NCBI GenBank assembly: GCA_030141605.1
Contig: JAQGDQ010000080.1
Coordinates: forward strand, 1-62,000
DNA from: Tubiluchus corallicola
Lineage: Eukaryota; Priapulida; Priapulimorpha; Priapulimorphida; Tubiluchidae
Length of the DNA stretch: 62,000 bases
Direction of reading: 5' to 3'
The notes below the pieces were generated by a model, which was given only the letters and a program-made list of their open reading frames with translations, did not search any database and had not been told where the DNA came from. The position numbers and the translations under genes were made by a program. Shown here piece by piece: positions 12,201 through 27,200 of this stretch; positions within the stretch are counted from its first letter, which is position 1, and the number at the start of each line of letters is the position of its first letter.

Positions 12201-15200
12201 ATGGTCGTACCCAAATGGTCTTGCCCAAATGTCATGTGCCTCCTGAAGAGGCCTACAGTTGACATCATTGTTAGCTATCTTGTCAGGGATTCAGTCACTG
12301 CTGTTTGTTTCTGAAAACTTTGCTTTTTTATGAAGTGGCTATTAGCTCTTGGCTTTCAGTTTTCCTTCATTGTAAAATAAAAAAAAGTTAATCAAACAAT
12401 AATCGTAAGGAGTGACTACCTCTGTTGTTATCATAGCAATTCACAAATTGCATATTGCATTATTACACTTGTAAACAAATAGCACATTTGAAAATGAAGA
12501 ATGACCGAGAATGTTTTAAACTTGTATGTATTTTTTGGGTTTGGTAAAATTAGAATAAACATTCTGTATTACTTTTATCAAACCTTATGCTAGGCAAAAT
12601 GATAAGTGCAACCCGGAAATATTGCAAATGTATTATCAAATTTTTTGTGAAACTTAATAACATTTTAAGCTGTATGACGTCATTATTCATTCAAGAGTGA
12701 GCATGCCCAGGCCTGAAACTCTAAGGTGGTTTTACTAATTACATGCTGAACTTGTTGCACTTTCATTGCTTGAAACATACCAACATTAATCTCAGGTCAA
12801 AATAAGCCCCACTTTCTCGGAGCTTTGATTTTTCCTTAATATTATTGTAAGGGAACTTAATTTGGTGTGTATTAACTAACTCCATGAAATGGTCATGTCA
12901 ATGGGCAAGTGAGCACATCAGCTTAGTCCTCGTTATTCACCTTTTCATTTTATTTATGAAGATATAAAAACTTGTTTGTCGGGTACATTTATATTAACTG
13001 TTTATATAAAAACATAGTTTAGTAATATGTGCTCACTAAAGTTTTTTTCATATGCAGATTCTGTGGTTATGTCAACAAGGCTAGTGATGCAAAATACAAT
13101 TTTAGCAGTAGTGGAAATATCGCAAACAACGAAAATTTCAAGAAATTTGTCAATAATGCAGAACGCCAGAATAAAAGAAGTAAGCGGTCACGCCCAAAGT
13201 TACTGCAGCTCAAGTGGACAATGAAAAACCGACTAAGCCGGTGTTCCTTGCTGTTAGTTGCTGATTATAGATTTTTTAGACACATGGGCCAAAGCAGTGC
13301 TACAAACAGTATAAACTATATGGTATGTAGCTACTGCAGATTACATTTAATAAATGTGGCTAGAATTTTTTTTAGAATTGTTGAGCCAGGTTCAGTCTTA
13401 ACTTTTACTTTGAGTAATTATTTTTTAAATGTCTGCAATCTTCCAGCAATTGGAATACTATTTTTGAATTATCTTTTTCACTCGGCAAGACTTAGTGCAA
13501 GTCGATGTTTTCATATGAGTCTTTTTGGAGCTCATTTTGGAAATCAAGAATTATACTTCCTAAGAAATCAGAAAGCGGGCATCTTAGGAAGTTGGTTGGA
13601 GGGGCATTAGAAAGTTCTTAATATATAGTAATATATAGTCAATTAGAAGAGGAGTACAATTCATTGGAAAGTTCTTAATGTATAATCAATTAGAAGAGGA
13701 GTACAATTCATTGGAAAGTTCTTAATATATAATCAATTAGAAGACGAGTACAATTCATTGGAAAGTTCTTAATATATAATCAATTAGAAGAGGAGTACAG
13801 TTCATTGGAAAGTTCTTAATATATAGTCAATTAGAAGAGGAGTACAGTTCAGTGGAAAGTTCTTAATATATAGTCAATTAGAAGAGGAGTACAGTTCATT
13901 GGAAAGTTCTTAATATATAGTCAATTAGAAGAGGAGTACAGTTCTTCATCTAGTGCCAAGTAAATAATTTGGTAATCTTCTGATCTTCTCATGGAGCTTA
14001 AGTATTAACACAGTCTGACATAATTTGTAAAATCACAAAACATCATAAGAGCTAAGTTGTCTGTTTGCTGTATTTATTTATTAAAAGAACAAAAGTAAGA
14101 TGGTTTTTAGACCATGGCTCACTTGACTTCTAGTTTTCAAATACACATATTTGAGGATCGAGGTGAGGCCCATAGTTCTAGTGGTCACTGCATTGTGCTT
14201 GGTGACAGAAAGTAAAGATTACGCTGAGACTGGGCAGAGAATTCAATGAATGGGCGATTGTTGAGTTTGTTACTAACTCTGGAAGCCATTATATTGATTA
14301 CTGTTGATTATTTTGAAGAGGTAGGATGGTTTACATTCAAATGTGGTTGAGAAACCTATGCCGGTTCAGTGTTTCATTTTACAGGATTATCCTTGATAAC
14401 AAGTTAATGTCTGGTCTTTTCTTGACTATCAAAATTAAGTAAGATTGGCATTTAATACACCTTGCACAATGCCGAATTGTCAAACTGTGTGTTGTACATC
14501 CATCATTTTCAGTACATAATCTTGGAGTAGTTACCATTGATTCATTTTGTGCATTATGAAGCCATGTGGCAAATCTGTGTAGACGTTTTTTTTTGCTCTA
14601 TGGAAAATTGGCGAAATTAGTAAATTATTAGCCTAAAATTTATCTGAAAAACTTGTACACACATGCGGACTATTGTAACATTTTAATTTTTGGAATTTTT
14701 GAATACGAAATTAAAAAGTTCAGCACATTCCTAATTCTATAGCAAGAGAAAAACAGAAAAGTATGATTATATTAATCCAATTATTTCGTAGCTACAATGG
14801 TTTCTGAATTAAGTAGAAAACTAAATTCTGGATTCTATAATGTATCCCTTATAAAGTATTACATACAGTGAAAATATTTGACTAATTTTTCAAAGATATT
14901 ATTTAGATATAATTGCTTGTGGACTAAATAATTTTCATTTATTATAGGCAAATGTCATACAGGTTGTAAATACGATATTCCAAGATACTGTGTGGTCATA
15001 TGATTTGATGGGCAAGTCATTTTTAATTAAAAAAGTGTTAGTTCATACTGAACCACAGAAAAACCTTGAGGATTATTATGCTGGTTTGCACTACAATATG
15101 GAAACGACAGCTCCATGGATTGTCGAACAGTTGTTAAGGGTATTACAGAATTTTACACGTTTTTAATGACAGGGAAACAAATATGTAGTGTGGTTTTTGG

Positions 15201-18200
15201 AAAGTATGGGGACCTTATGCTGTCATGCAGCATCCGTCTTCCATCCTACCACTTTGAGCTTAAACTGGCTATACATAACCACTTGGTAGTCTTGAGATTT
15301 CTGTTATGGGCTTAACTTTTGAAGATGAAGATGGTTTAACAGTTAGAAATGACTTTTTGCTGCACCAATTGAGGAGCGTAGTAAGAGAATCCGAGTCAGC
15401 TCAGTGCGAGGAATTAGAGTGACTTGTCGCCTACTAGTGACCCAACATAAACAAAACGAATTTTTGCCCACCATAGAGGGAGAGAGGGCGGATCACAGGT
15501 TAGAACAAATGCAGCTATAATGTTATGAAGAGGTTGTGTTATAAAGTTAGTGTTATAGGTTTTGTCTCCCAAAATGTCAGAATGTGAAGAATTAGGGTAA
15601 CCTGTTACTTACTGACTAGATAGATAGATAGATAGATATTTTATTTCTGAAAATCACATTTCCAACACGAAAATTACAAACTTGACGCACACCTGATGGT
15701 TTTATCAGCGGGCAGAGCTCAGGTAATGATTTCCAGATCATACTAACAATTTGACTCAACATAGCTGCACAGGTATACATACAGATATACAAATTTAGTT
15801 GTAAACTCCATGAAGCGAAAAAAACCTATTTACTAAGCATTTGTACACATGTATTAAACAAATATTTTACCTATATGATAATCTCCATGATGCGGTTATA
15901 TATCCACTAACAAAGCTATACTATTTAATTCAAAAATCTATGCATACAGTCGTAAATGAAACTACCTATTGACATTAATTCTCCATCAAATAAATTTGCA
16001 ATATTACTATAATTTAATGCGTACAGTGATCTATAAAGTGCATTTTCATGGCACTCGCACAAAAAATGCTCTTCTGTCTGAATTTCTCCACAAAGACACA
16101 GCCTGCGCTCACGAGGTACATTTGCCCAACGACCTGTTTCTATAGCTAGATTGTGTGATGAGACCCTTATTCTTGTGATGATTATACGTTTGTGCTCAGG
16201 TAACTCTGTCTTCCCATACATTGGATGCACAGACAAATTGGGATTTATTTCCAAATAAGTCTTGCATTTAGTACGATTAGAAACTCGGACATGAGTCTTT
16301 CGTCTCTCTACATCTGTCTGTACGTGATTCGCTGTAGACATAACATTGTCTAAATATTTGTATCCCTTTGTTCGTGTATCTTTACATAAATTCCATACCA
16401 GCATAAACGGGCATAAACTAAATGGGCATACCAGCATAAACTAACCAATGTTGACAAAATTATTTTACTTGCTTCCCCAGGTGAGTGCGAATCCAGGATT
16501 TGAGCAATGCAGCTATAAAGCAGGTTTTGACTTGCAAAATGTCACATGTTAGTTGAAGTGTGACAAGTTTTGGGCAATGGCCTGCAATGACCCTGGATTC
16601 TAAGGTCACAGGTCCGAAATTCTTAAAATCCTAAAAATGGCCCAAAATGATCTATGTAAGCTCCATGCGAAAAGTACCATCTACTGACAACCCAGCAAAA
16701 AATACGTTTTTGTGGTGGCTTTCGATGACATTGCGGAAAGGAACCTAAAAACTACTAAACATGGCCAAAAACATCAGCATTTGCTGAAAGAAATTTATAT
16801 GTGAAAACCGTTTGACATTGTTTGACCTTGGAAATTGGTTTTTTTGCTTGCCTTTATTGATCTTGAGTAATTGTGACAGCATTTAGCGAAAAAACTGTCA
16901 AACGTCACGATCTTCAAGACGTCAGACATGAGAATCTAGAGACCTATGGTATCATTGATCTCTGGTTAACCTATATTCATTATAATTAATGAAGTTATGT
17001 GAGTAGATATAAAACAGCTAAAGTTCCAGAGTAGAGTTCATAGTAATTTTTCCAAAAACCTTGGCAAAGAATTCCTGTTCACGTTGTTGGGCCCTTTGTG
17101 AGAAGTACCTTTCTCATAATTGTTAGTTTCTGTTTAAAGTGCCGATTTAAACTTGCTTATTCATTTTAAAGGGATTTAAAAATGACATAGACCTTGATTT
17201 GATCCACTACACATATAGAAAAGGTGATATGACATTTATAGAAAAGGGATTTTTTTTATGCCTTAGGGCAAATGCAAAGTTCCAATTGATCTAAGATCTG
17301 TGAGCTATTAGCAAATAAAAACTTATTATTTCATTATTATTTTATAGCAATTTAGTGTAGAAAACCATAGAGATTATTGTCTGGCACATCTGTTCACTCA
17401 TCAGAAATTTCATGATGGTATTCTTGGACTTGCATATATTGCATCAGCTCGATTGCCAGGAGGTGGAATTTGCACAGTTGGTAAAAAACACTATGTTGAC
17501 TTTTTGTAGTTTGAACTAAACTTGTTAGAAACTAACTTGGGCAGGGCTGAGGATAGCAAAAGTAGATGAATGCGTCATTGTCTCACATGACTAACATTTC
17601 TAAAGCAAACCCTAGCTAGCATGATCATAATTTCATTTAGATTTCAAACTGTCCAATGTTGCTTCGAATGTAACTTGCGGAAGGCTCAGTAAGTGTTTAT
17701 TAATGTTTAAGAATCCTGTCAATGCAAAAGGAAGAAGTTAAAACATTTGTCATACTTCCAGCTTTGAACTCTGCTAATAGAAATTATAGATTTCTATCAT
17801 GTCGCCTCCATACTTTTTGTTTTTATCATTTCTGCCTCTTGCAGCACAGCAGCATGTGTTACCTCTGCTAGCTTAAATTATAAAATAAATTTCTGGTGTC
17901 GTCAGAATGAGTTAGCTATACAATAACAATATATATTTGTACTATTTTATTATTGCCATTATTGTTTCAATTTAATAGGCATTTATTTATTTATTTTTAT
18001 ACAGTGTACATGTACAATCCCCATAAATGTGCGTTTTTATTGCACAATTTGCAAAGGTATTACGAAGTAAAATACATTAAATAGTCAATGTAAAAAATAA
18101 AGAAATATCATAATTAATGTTAGATTAAAAGCATGGTTGTAAAAGCTTGATTAGAATTAAAAAGAAAATGCAGTACAATGTAGCTAATGACTATTTATAA

Positions 18201-21200
18201 GTAGTTTCCTTATTTTCTTTTTAACTTTTTCAAATTTTGTAATTTTACTTACCGTATTTTCCCGTGTATAAGAGACCCTTTTTTGCTCAGAATTTTCACT
18301 TTAAAAATAGGGGGTCTCTTATACATGGGAGTAAGTCTTTTCAATAAGATGCATAAATTGTGACACTAATGATTTTAAAGAAATAAGTGCTCTACAACTG
18401 TTTTGCGTGTCGCGTTCGACTATGAAGCGGTTGTAAGCAATACAAGCATCGTGACACAGGCATTATCTCCTCGTTTTCTCTTTTCCTGTTACAGGTTTGC
18501 AGGTACGCACTTTAATATATACCAGTACTCTTTTTCTACAACACATTAACTGGTTTTATTTTGTTTTCAGTACCGCACTGAGTTGAAAAAAGTTGTACTT
18601 TACCCTCTAAAAATGTCCGTCTGAAAAAACTTTTTTCCAGAATTTTTGCCTAAAAATTGAAGGGGTCTCTTATACACAAGGGTCTCTTATACACGGGAAA
18701 ATACGGTAATTCAGTTTTTATTGCACACTGAGACCGTCTTGTACCAGAATTAGAATTGTACCAGTAGACATAATAAGTAAATTTGTCTGTCTAGTGGTCC
18801 AAGAGATCATATTACAGTTGAATTTTGTTGATTATAGATGGAAGTTGATTCTTCAGTGACTGATATTTTGTGGGGCAAGCAAAAATCAGCACACTTAGCT
18901 AGTTCTTTAACAAATAAAAATTTCAAATTGATGGTGGTGATCGTATTTTTGCTATGACTAGCTGTAAAATTATAATCTTTTGAATTTTGTATAAATGAAT
19001 ATCTGCAACATTACTTTGTGCAGGCAAACACTAAAGCACATGTGAAAATACAAGACTATTCAAAATTCAACAAATGATGTGGTATACAGTTTTTAATATT
19101 ATTAATGCTAGGAAGTGTTCCAGTGGATTTATTAGAATCAGAGTTTATATGCTCAGCCCAGCTTAAATTCGACGCAAAGGTGACTCCCAAATTACGCTTA
19201 TTAGCAGCTTGTTGGATTTTGATGTCGAAAAGCTCTAGTGTCACTGAATCTTGTCAAATTTTGCCTGGTGCCATTTATCATAAATTCCCTTTTTTCAGCA
19301 TTAAGCTTCAGTCCGCTATTGAAATACCAACAGTGCATAGTAGTTAGCACATCCGTGGTATCATTAATTTTAGATTTAGGCATATATGTAGCAGTCAGGG
19401 TATCATCTGAAAATTGTACCTAACTGGTTTCAAAACTGTTTAGTAAGCACATAAGTATTAAAATAGTTTCTAAATATATTGAATAGGAATGGGCCTAAAC
19501 AGCTTTCTTGAAATATTGCTATGTCTTTGTTGAGTTCTTTGGAAATAGTAGACCCAAAGGTTACAGTTTGTGTTTGGCCTGCAAGATATCTTTGAAACCA
19601 AACTTGATATTGCTGCAGTTTATTTAACAACGTATTTTGGTTAACAACATCAAAACATTTGCTAAGATAAAATGTGGTAAGCAGAAATATTTCTGATCTA
19701 TCCATGGAAGGTAAAATATCTGCCATGTAAATTGGGGCAATAGAAGTACTATGGTTCGCTCTAAGAGCATGCTGATAATAATTAAATAAGTGATTGTGTT
19801 TGAAATAATTTACCAATTGTTTATAAACTATTTTTTCAGTAATTTTGCAGATAGCTGGTATATTAGTGAATGATCTGTAATTTTAACTATTATTTACAGT
19901 TCCCATTTTATGGAAAGATTGTACCACTGACTTCTTTATGTATTGGTGAACAATTAACATTATATTCTGGATAAAATGTCATAACAAATTGTTGCTAAAA
20001 TGCCTTGTTTATATATGTTAATTTAAAGCACTTGTAGTATGCTAGTTTATTTGCATATTAATGGATGTTCACCATATGTGCATGATTAGCACAGGCTTTG
20101 GTATGAATTGTTGATTTACTTTTGCTGCCTACTTTGTCGGGTAATTGAAATTAATTATAAATCTTGACTAAAGAATAAGTATATATTTAGAAATAGAACA
20201 TTAATCTAAACTGTAATCCTGGTAATCAAAACTATTAACTAATTTTGCTAGTTTACCATTAATTGAACCTATATTTATTATGGTATTACTTAATTACGTA
20301 AGAGTAAATTAATTTAAAATGATTTTTTGTTCATGTTGAGCCAGGACTTGTTTGTACCACACTATATTTTTACGCAACAATTTGTAGGCAATTGCAGTTT
20401 GTCAGTTTGGGGACAAATATTTTTGAATTGAATTTGTAACTTCCGCATTAGCAGAAGCGTAAGGAAATTGTTATTAAAGAGGTACTCCGGTAGCTTTTTT
20501 GTTTTTACATTTTCTAAGTGTTCCATTTAGAAAAAGCTGCCCAAATTTGAACTCAGAGTGTAGAGCTCAGCTCTTTTGCACTATCAAATAAAAATATCTT
20601 TTATTTCATGCTTTTATTTCACTAGCTGAATATGATAATGAAAAGCTGATGTGGTACAACACTGGTCTGAGCAGCTCACTGAATTTTGCAGAAAATACAG
20701 TATTAAAAAGGCAAGCAAATCTTATCACTGCACATGGTGAGTTATTTATATTATATATATATATATATTTAGTTTATTTAATTTTTTAGTGGAAGCAACA
20801 AAAATACTTTGTTTAATATTATACATAGATTAAAAAGTTGAGACATTTAATTATTGTTATTATTAACATTTATTTTGTGCTTATGATATTATATTCATTA
20901 TAATGCAATAAATACTTTTTTACATTAAAGATATATTTACAAATGTAGAGTCTTACAGACATTAATAGATTAATCATATTAAAATAAAAACTCAAATAAT
21001 AGAAAGTTACATTAAAGAAAACGATGATGATTTTTCTTGTTCTACCTATTTTGAAATACGGGAGAAAGTATACATATTAGCACCTATAATAAAACGAAAC
21101 CATTTCTGATCATTAAATAGTAGGTAAAAAGTTAATTAATGGTGGGCGAGCCCATCTAGTGATGGCATTTTAAGCGAACATAATTTTCAATGGCAGAAGC

Positions 21201-24200
21201 ATTCCACGCTTGTGCTGCATGTGTTTGCGAAAGCAAAAATTTAAATACACTGTGCTACTGTAACATATTTAGTGTGACAAAAACTCAGCAAATTTCAAGT
21301 TTGAAACTCAAATTTTAAGTTTATCGGTGTGCTCACTCATGAGCTGTCAAATATGTGTGCCATGTTACACCTGAACACCTCTGAACTGAGAGGTACAGCA
21401 CCTTTCTTTTGTGCAACTAATTTCTGAGGTCCAGTTGTTAGTGCATCTATATAACAGCGAAGAGCTAGCCATGTGAATGCTAAAATCAAGTTTTTGTCGT
21501 AATAGTTCTTTCACATAAGCCTCTCTTGGAAAAATAGTGTGTTCCCTTTCAATATTTTATAGGGTAGATTGTTAATTTTGAGCTATAGTTTAAGATTGGG
21601 TCCGGTTTTCCTTTAAGTGACTAGCATTGAATAATAAGTCATTTGTTGATATTGCTTACTGATTTTTGCCATGTTTTTGGAGAAAGAGGCATACTGCAGC
21701 AAGTATCCAACATTGATTGGCAGATCTATTATTACTGGTGAAAGGTTATGGTTGTAGAATGTACATGTAGCATTTACTAAATCTTTTTGTTATCAAAGAT
21801 TATCTTGCAAGTTCAGACATTAACACTAGAGACCTATATCTTGGCCTCATTTTCAAGTAAAAACATCTACACTCAGGTTTTCCTGTCTGCACATTATGGC
21901 GAATTATGTGGCAATCGTACAATTGTATGTTTTGCACAGGTTTTGTTGATAAAGTATACTACTTCACACATTATTTTTAAATTAGTTAAAATTTTAGTTT
22001 GATTCATAATAGTGAAGCTATTTTTGAGTGCACCCACTTACCTAGAAAGTTGTGATAAATGAAAAGTAGTTGGATGTAAAAAGAAATTAAAACATTTTGT
22101 TAGCCGACTGTGTAAATATAATTTGATATCAACAATTTTTGTACCCAACATTCATTAAGAATCACCTTTTCATTTAATAGCTGTCAGTCCCTCATTTGAA
22201 CAAGGGCTTATAACTGACGAAGAGGTGACACTTTAGGCAAGAGATTACACAGCACTTACAAATGTGTTATAAAAGCTAAATGATACAAATTATTCTGTAA
22301 TGAAACATTATAATGTTATGCAGAACTGGGACACAACTGGGGCAGTGAACATGATCCGGAGACAGAAGAATGTACTCCTGGAGAACCAGATGGTGCCTTT
22401 CTAATGTTTACCTATGCAGTTAGTGGATACTACAAGAACAACCATAAATTTTCTCCTTGCAGCAGGCGATCAGTGGGGGCAGTATTACTGTCAAAACATG
22501 AAATGTGCTTTATTGGTATGTTCTTACTGTATAATCCACGTATAACATGGTCTTTTTTAAGGGGCCGCTGGTTTTTACGAGTAAATTTGAAAGTCTCGTC
22601 GAATATGTGGCTTAAATAATGTATTTAAGAAATTTAGAAAACTAGTTTAGAAAAGCAACTTGCGGCTAGTTTTATGCTGGAATTTAGTGGGATAAAAAAA
22701 CTGGTCGCTAAACAAGACATTTATTGTTAATTAAGAAAATTGAAAACAATATCAAATACTCAACCCATTGAAAAAACTTCTGCTAAAGCAAGGACTTACT
22801 GTATTTTGGCTATGTTCTCTGAAGACTGCAAGTTAAAGTGTTTGATCGAATTCAGTTCAAGATTACGATCAACACTATTTCATCTGTCAAGTTTTATTCT
22901 TCTGATGTCACATAATTTTTCAGATCATATGATTGTGTGTTAAAGGTTTTATTTTTTCTAGATACAGTGTCATTCAGTTTAATAATTTGCTGTTCTTGCA
23001 GAAGAAAATGTGAGCTTGTGTGGTAACTACCAAGTAGAGGAAGGAGAAGAATGCGACGCTGGTACAATTTATTCGGGAAATGAAGATCCTTGCTGTACAT
23101 CTGAATGCCGACTCCAACCTAGTGCTAAATGCAGGTAATTATCAATTGCCATGAACTTTTTTAGATATGACAAAGGAGTTGTACAGATTATTACATATGT
23201 GGGTTAACGCTCAAGCATCAGTACTGCATACTTCGCAAAAAGCACCAACTTTTGCTACCACTCAATACTTTATTAATTTCGTATTTATTGCATTACTGCG
23301 TATGGCATCCTCACTGTATGTCCCAACCAAATATTGTAAGTCCCAGTGCAATAGAGGTGATTCATTAAATAAAAGATGCTACGCAACGCAGCAGAGATTT
23401 TCAACATAACAAATTAAGCATGCTTTACAATACACAGCAGAGATTTTCAACATAACAAATTAAGCATGCATTACAATAAACTATGACAGATTTATATACA
23501 TTAGAACTTTTGTGGCTTTCTGATATATAACTGGTGATGAACATTTTGGTGCTGCTAGCATTTCGCAAAAATTGTTATTCCAGTATAACAATAAAAAATG
23601 AAGCAAAAAGTGTTCTGCTTACTGTAATGCAAATAAATATGTAAATAAATAAACATCTGTATGTTAAAGACTGTGCAGTTTGTTTGTTTGTAACAAAAAC
23701 TTTATTACAAGTGACAAATGCAGTTGTAACAAACTCTCAGTGAAGTAGGGATACTAAAACCAGCAGCCACTAATAACTCAATATAAGTAGTTTCATGCTT
23801 AAAATGCATATTGCATACTTTTTAATTTGGTTAAAATGAGTATGCAGTATTTTCTACAACAGTACTTATGCAGTATCCAATATCCCAGTTTACAAGCTGA
23901 TAATTAAAAACTATTTAAATCGGCTACATGCAAATATGAACTTTTTTATAGGCTTGAATTAGGTCATTATCTTAGTAGCTTCTCGGCATCGTGTAGTTTT
24001 TAAGGTGCCACTGTCATTTTTTCTAAAAAATATCTGTAGTCTTGCTTGGTTACTTTTTAGGATCTTGCTTTTCTTGCTAAATTTGCCAAGCTGACCAAGC
24101 TGTGTAACATTTATTTTAAAACTATGGATGGCAGACTAAACCCACAATCATTATGGGCTTTTCCACATTATTTCAACATAAACTTGGCTTCAGTAGTTTG

Positions 24201-27200
24201 ATAATTTTGATAGGTGGCTGTGAAGAGCCACCAGCGAGGAAAAAATGTGATTGGTTCTTTTGGCATAAATGTAAATTTTGAACTTGGGCATTTGGATCAC
24301 AAGTCCAGTTTTGGCCAGACGGATCACACAGGTTATTGTAATTGAGCCATTCTACCTCAAACGTCGTCTAGCATCCACGTGCTTGCTTTTCTTATAATAC
24401 ACTCGTGTTTGCACTAAATTTTTATTTTCATGAAAGTTTAAATACTAAATTCACATTATGTGTGATTCATCTGCAGATTGCAGTATTGATTAATTTAGTA
24501 ACATTAAGTACATATTTCAGTGATAAGAACTCACCTTGCTGTAAAAATTGTCAGATTGTGCCAGCTGGACAGCTATGTAGAAGTGCTTTCAAAATGGATG
24601 CTGTATGTGAGGGCGATGCCACATGTGATGGAATTCATGCCTCATGTCCATCCTCACCTGATGCAGAAAATGGAACAACGTGTTTGGATGATGGACAGTG
24701 CTGGGGTGGTGTTTGTTTGCCTTTCTGCGAAATTCCTCTAGTTGGAAAGAAATCTTGTCTTTGCGAAGGAGGTATCAAAGACTACATTTAGTTCAAATTA
24801 CTTCTGTTGTGTGAGAGTTGTAGTGTTAAGTCATGCGTGATACTTTCTGGCATAACGACATCTTATCAGTTCGTTATTATGTAAAAGCACTAATACTTGT
24901 ACAAAGATTAGCTATATATAAAAGCGTTTATGTTTTTTGGGCATTTTGGATCAGCACTTTTACAAGTGCATGTTCATGCCAATAATGTGAAATTGTGGGT
25001 AGGCAAGAAGCTATTTAATTTTGCTGTTTTGCGTGTAGTAGTTAATTAACAACTTTTCATTTCTTACATTACTTTCATTAACAACATATTTAAAGCTTAA
25101 AAATGATAGAAAGTCAGGAAAATCATCTGGGAATAGTACTTAAAAACTGGAAATGGCATTTAACTTGTTTTCTTGAAATAGTCTACAGGGTGAATAAATT
25201 AATTTAGTGGAATAGAGTGATTAAAATAATAATGATTTTGTTAAATATAATATAGTGATTTTCCTTATTGTAGTCAGTATGAAAAATTCAGCAGTTACAA
25301 GAAACTGGTAAGTCACATTTAATAGAAAAAGAAAATATAATGAGACTAGCCGTAATGCCACTAGAAATTGTGCGTATTGGCTACATCTCAGCTTCTTTAT
25401 GCATTTATTTACTTGATCATTAGGCCTTAATGTCAGCCTTTTTTAGGGCTAGAGTGCTCTTAGAAGTGCTCAAATATTTTATGCTATGAACTCCTGTAGA
25501 GTTTTTTAGGGCTAAGGCTTCACTAAGCATACTGATTAGATCTTTTTTTTCTTAACAGATACTTTAGAGAGAGTTGATTACAAGCATTTTTGTAATGTTG
25601 TTCTCATAGATGAAAGCCAGCAGCACCATGAGTTCAAATCTGAAAGACTCAGGTTTTCTGACTATTCTAGTAAAATTCTTAATGCTATTGCTAGTGTTAG
25701 GTGAAGGCTAGCCTTGGACAAATATTGAGTGGTGATATTTAGCAGGTTGGAGTTTTTGGGTCTCCAAAAATCTAAAAGAAAAACTGAAACTAATGAGAAG
25801 CTGAAGTGTGTACAGCTTATGTTAAAATTTGCACTTGTTTGGTTTTCAGAAGATGCGTGCAAACGTTGCTGCCGAGATATAAACTCCGCAAAATGTGTGA
25901 AATACGCTAATGATCAACAGGTTTTTGGCATTTCTCTAGAGCCAGGTCAGCCTTGTTACCGTGGCACTTGTGATGCAGAGGTTTGTCCTTAAATTCTTAA
26001 TGTCTTATATATAATTATATATGTATGAGTGAAATACATGTGTGTCTTTTTTACACAAATTTTGTGTAGAAAGGAGATGCAGTTAAAATTTCATATATTC
26101 TTTGCAAATTAATGTATAATTTCTTTTATTAGCAGTTTTAATGTTTATTATTTTTGAGCATTTACTTCTGGACATTTTATCCAGTAAATTTGCTTTGATA
26201 TTTCGACATTAATGTTTATCATCTGGCAGATGGAATGTCACATTTAACAAAACAGAATCAAAATGTGTGATTTCATTAAAATGAAAAAATGTAGCACCTG
26301 ACAATTTAGTATAGTTACTCGTACTATATGTACTTTTCTCAGTTAACATTATTAATTATTTCAGGGTTTTTTTATGAATCAGGCATTATGATGTCAGGTA
26401 TTAAAATTGTTATAGTGTATTTACACAATTATTTACAAGCATGCATTTTCTGAATCACTGCGCTAACAGGAATTGTTTGGATAATCGTCCAAAAAGCTGA
26501 CACATGAAAAACTATGTAGACAAAACATATATTCTTTGCCGACATGCTATACAGCATATAATTCACTTTGCTTCTTTAGGGGATTTGTTTGTCTGCAGGA
26601 GGCGATCTCATTCAGCGATTTTGGGATGTAATTGAATCAATTGACATTGACTATATAAGTAAGTTGCATATTGTGTTTGGCATACAAATTCTAGATTTGC
26701 GCTGAATGGTGTGCGTGTGCACTGTGATTAATCTCATTTGTGCTGGAATTTCTTGCTATCCATAGTGTAACAGTGCTGATTTGTATTATATTATAAATGA
26801 ATATCTACATAGTGAATCTTGTTTTTAGTTTCGTAAAGCAGGCTTAATTTAAACAGTTCTTGGGTGTAATTTTTATCCGTGAACATCGTGGAACTAAGAG
26901 GACTCGTACAATGATTTTTAATTCTTCTTATTGTTATAGTTAACGTTAGGCGTCCAGTTTTCTTTTAAACCAGGATCATGAAAATCGAAGGTCAAACACC
27001 TGGGACAGGGGCGCAAACAATGGTTTTGGGAATGATGACCGCGGTTAAAGAGTCAATGACATATGAAATCATTCAGTTCGAGTGGTTGCCTGACCACTGA
27101 TCTGTTGCTACTAATGCTACTCACCCAACAATGATCAATGGCGCACACACTTTCTAGATAGTACCTGACATTTTGTTAGAAAATTTAAAATGCAAAACTT

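Noticed and set aside
13323-13610. Continuation of the frame after ADAM17 exon 6
   Set aside because: Intron read-through; the protein continues in exon 7 at 14948.
21020-21560. Possible LINE tail ([12 protein letters not shown]-like) on the minus strand
   Set aside because: Only one weak block, interrupted by stops; not enough to call.
25590-25650. GAGTTCAAATC, similar to a tRNA B box
   Set aside because: No A box or cloverleaf at the right distance; not a tRNA or a clear SINE.
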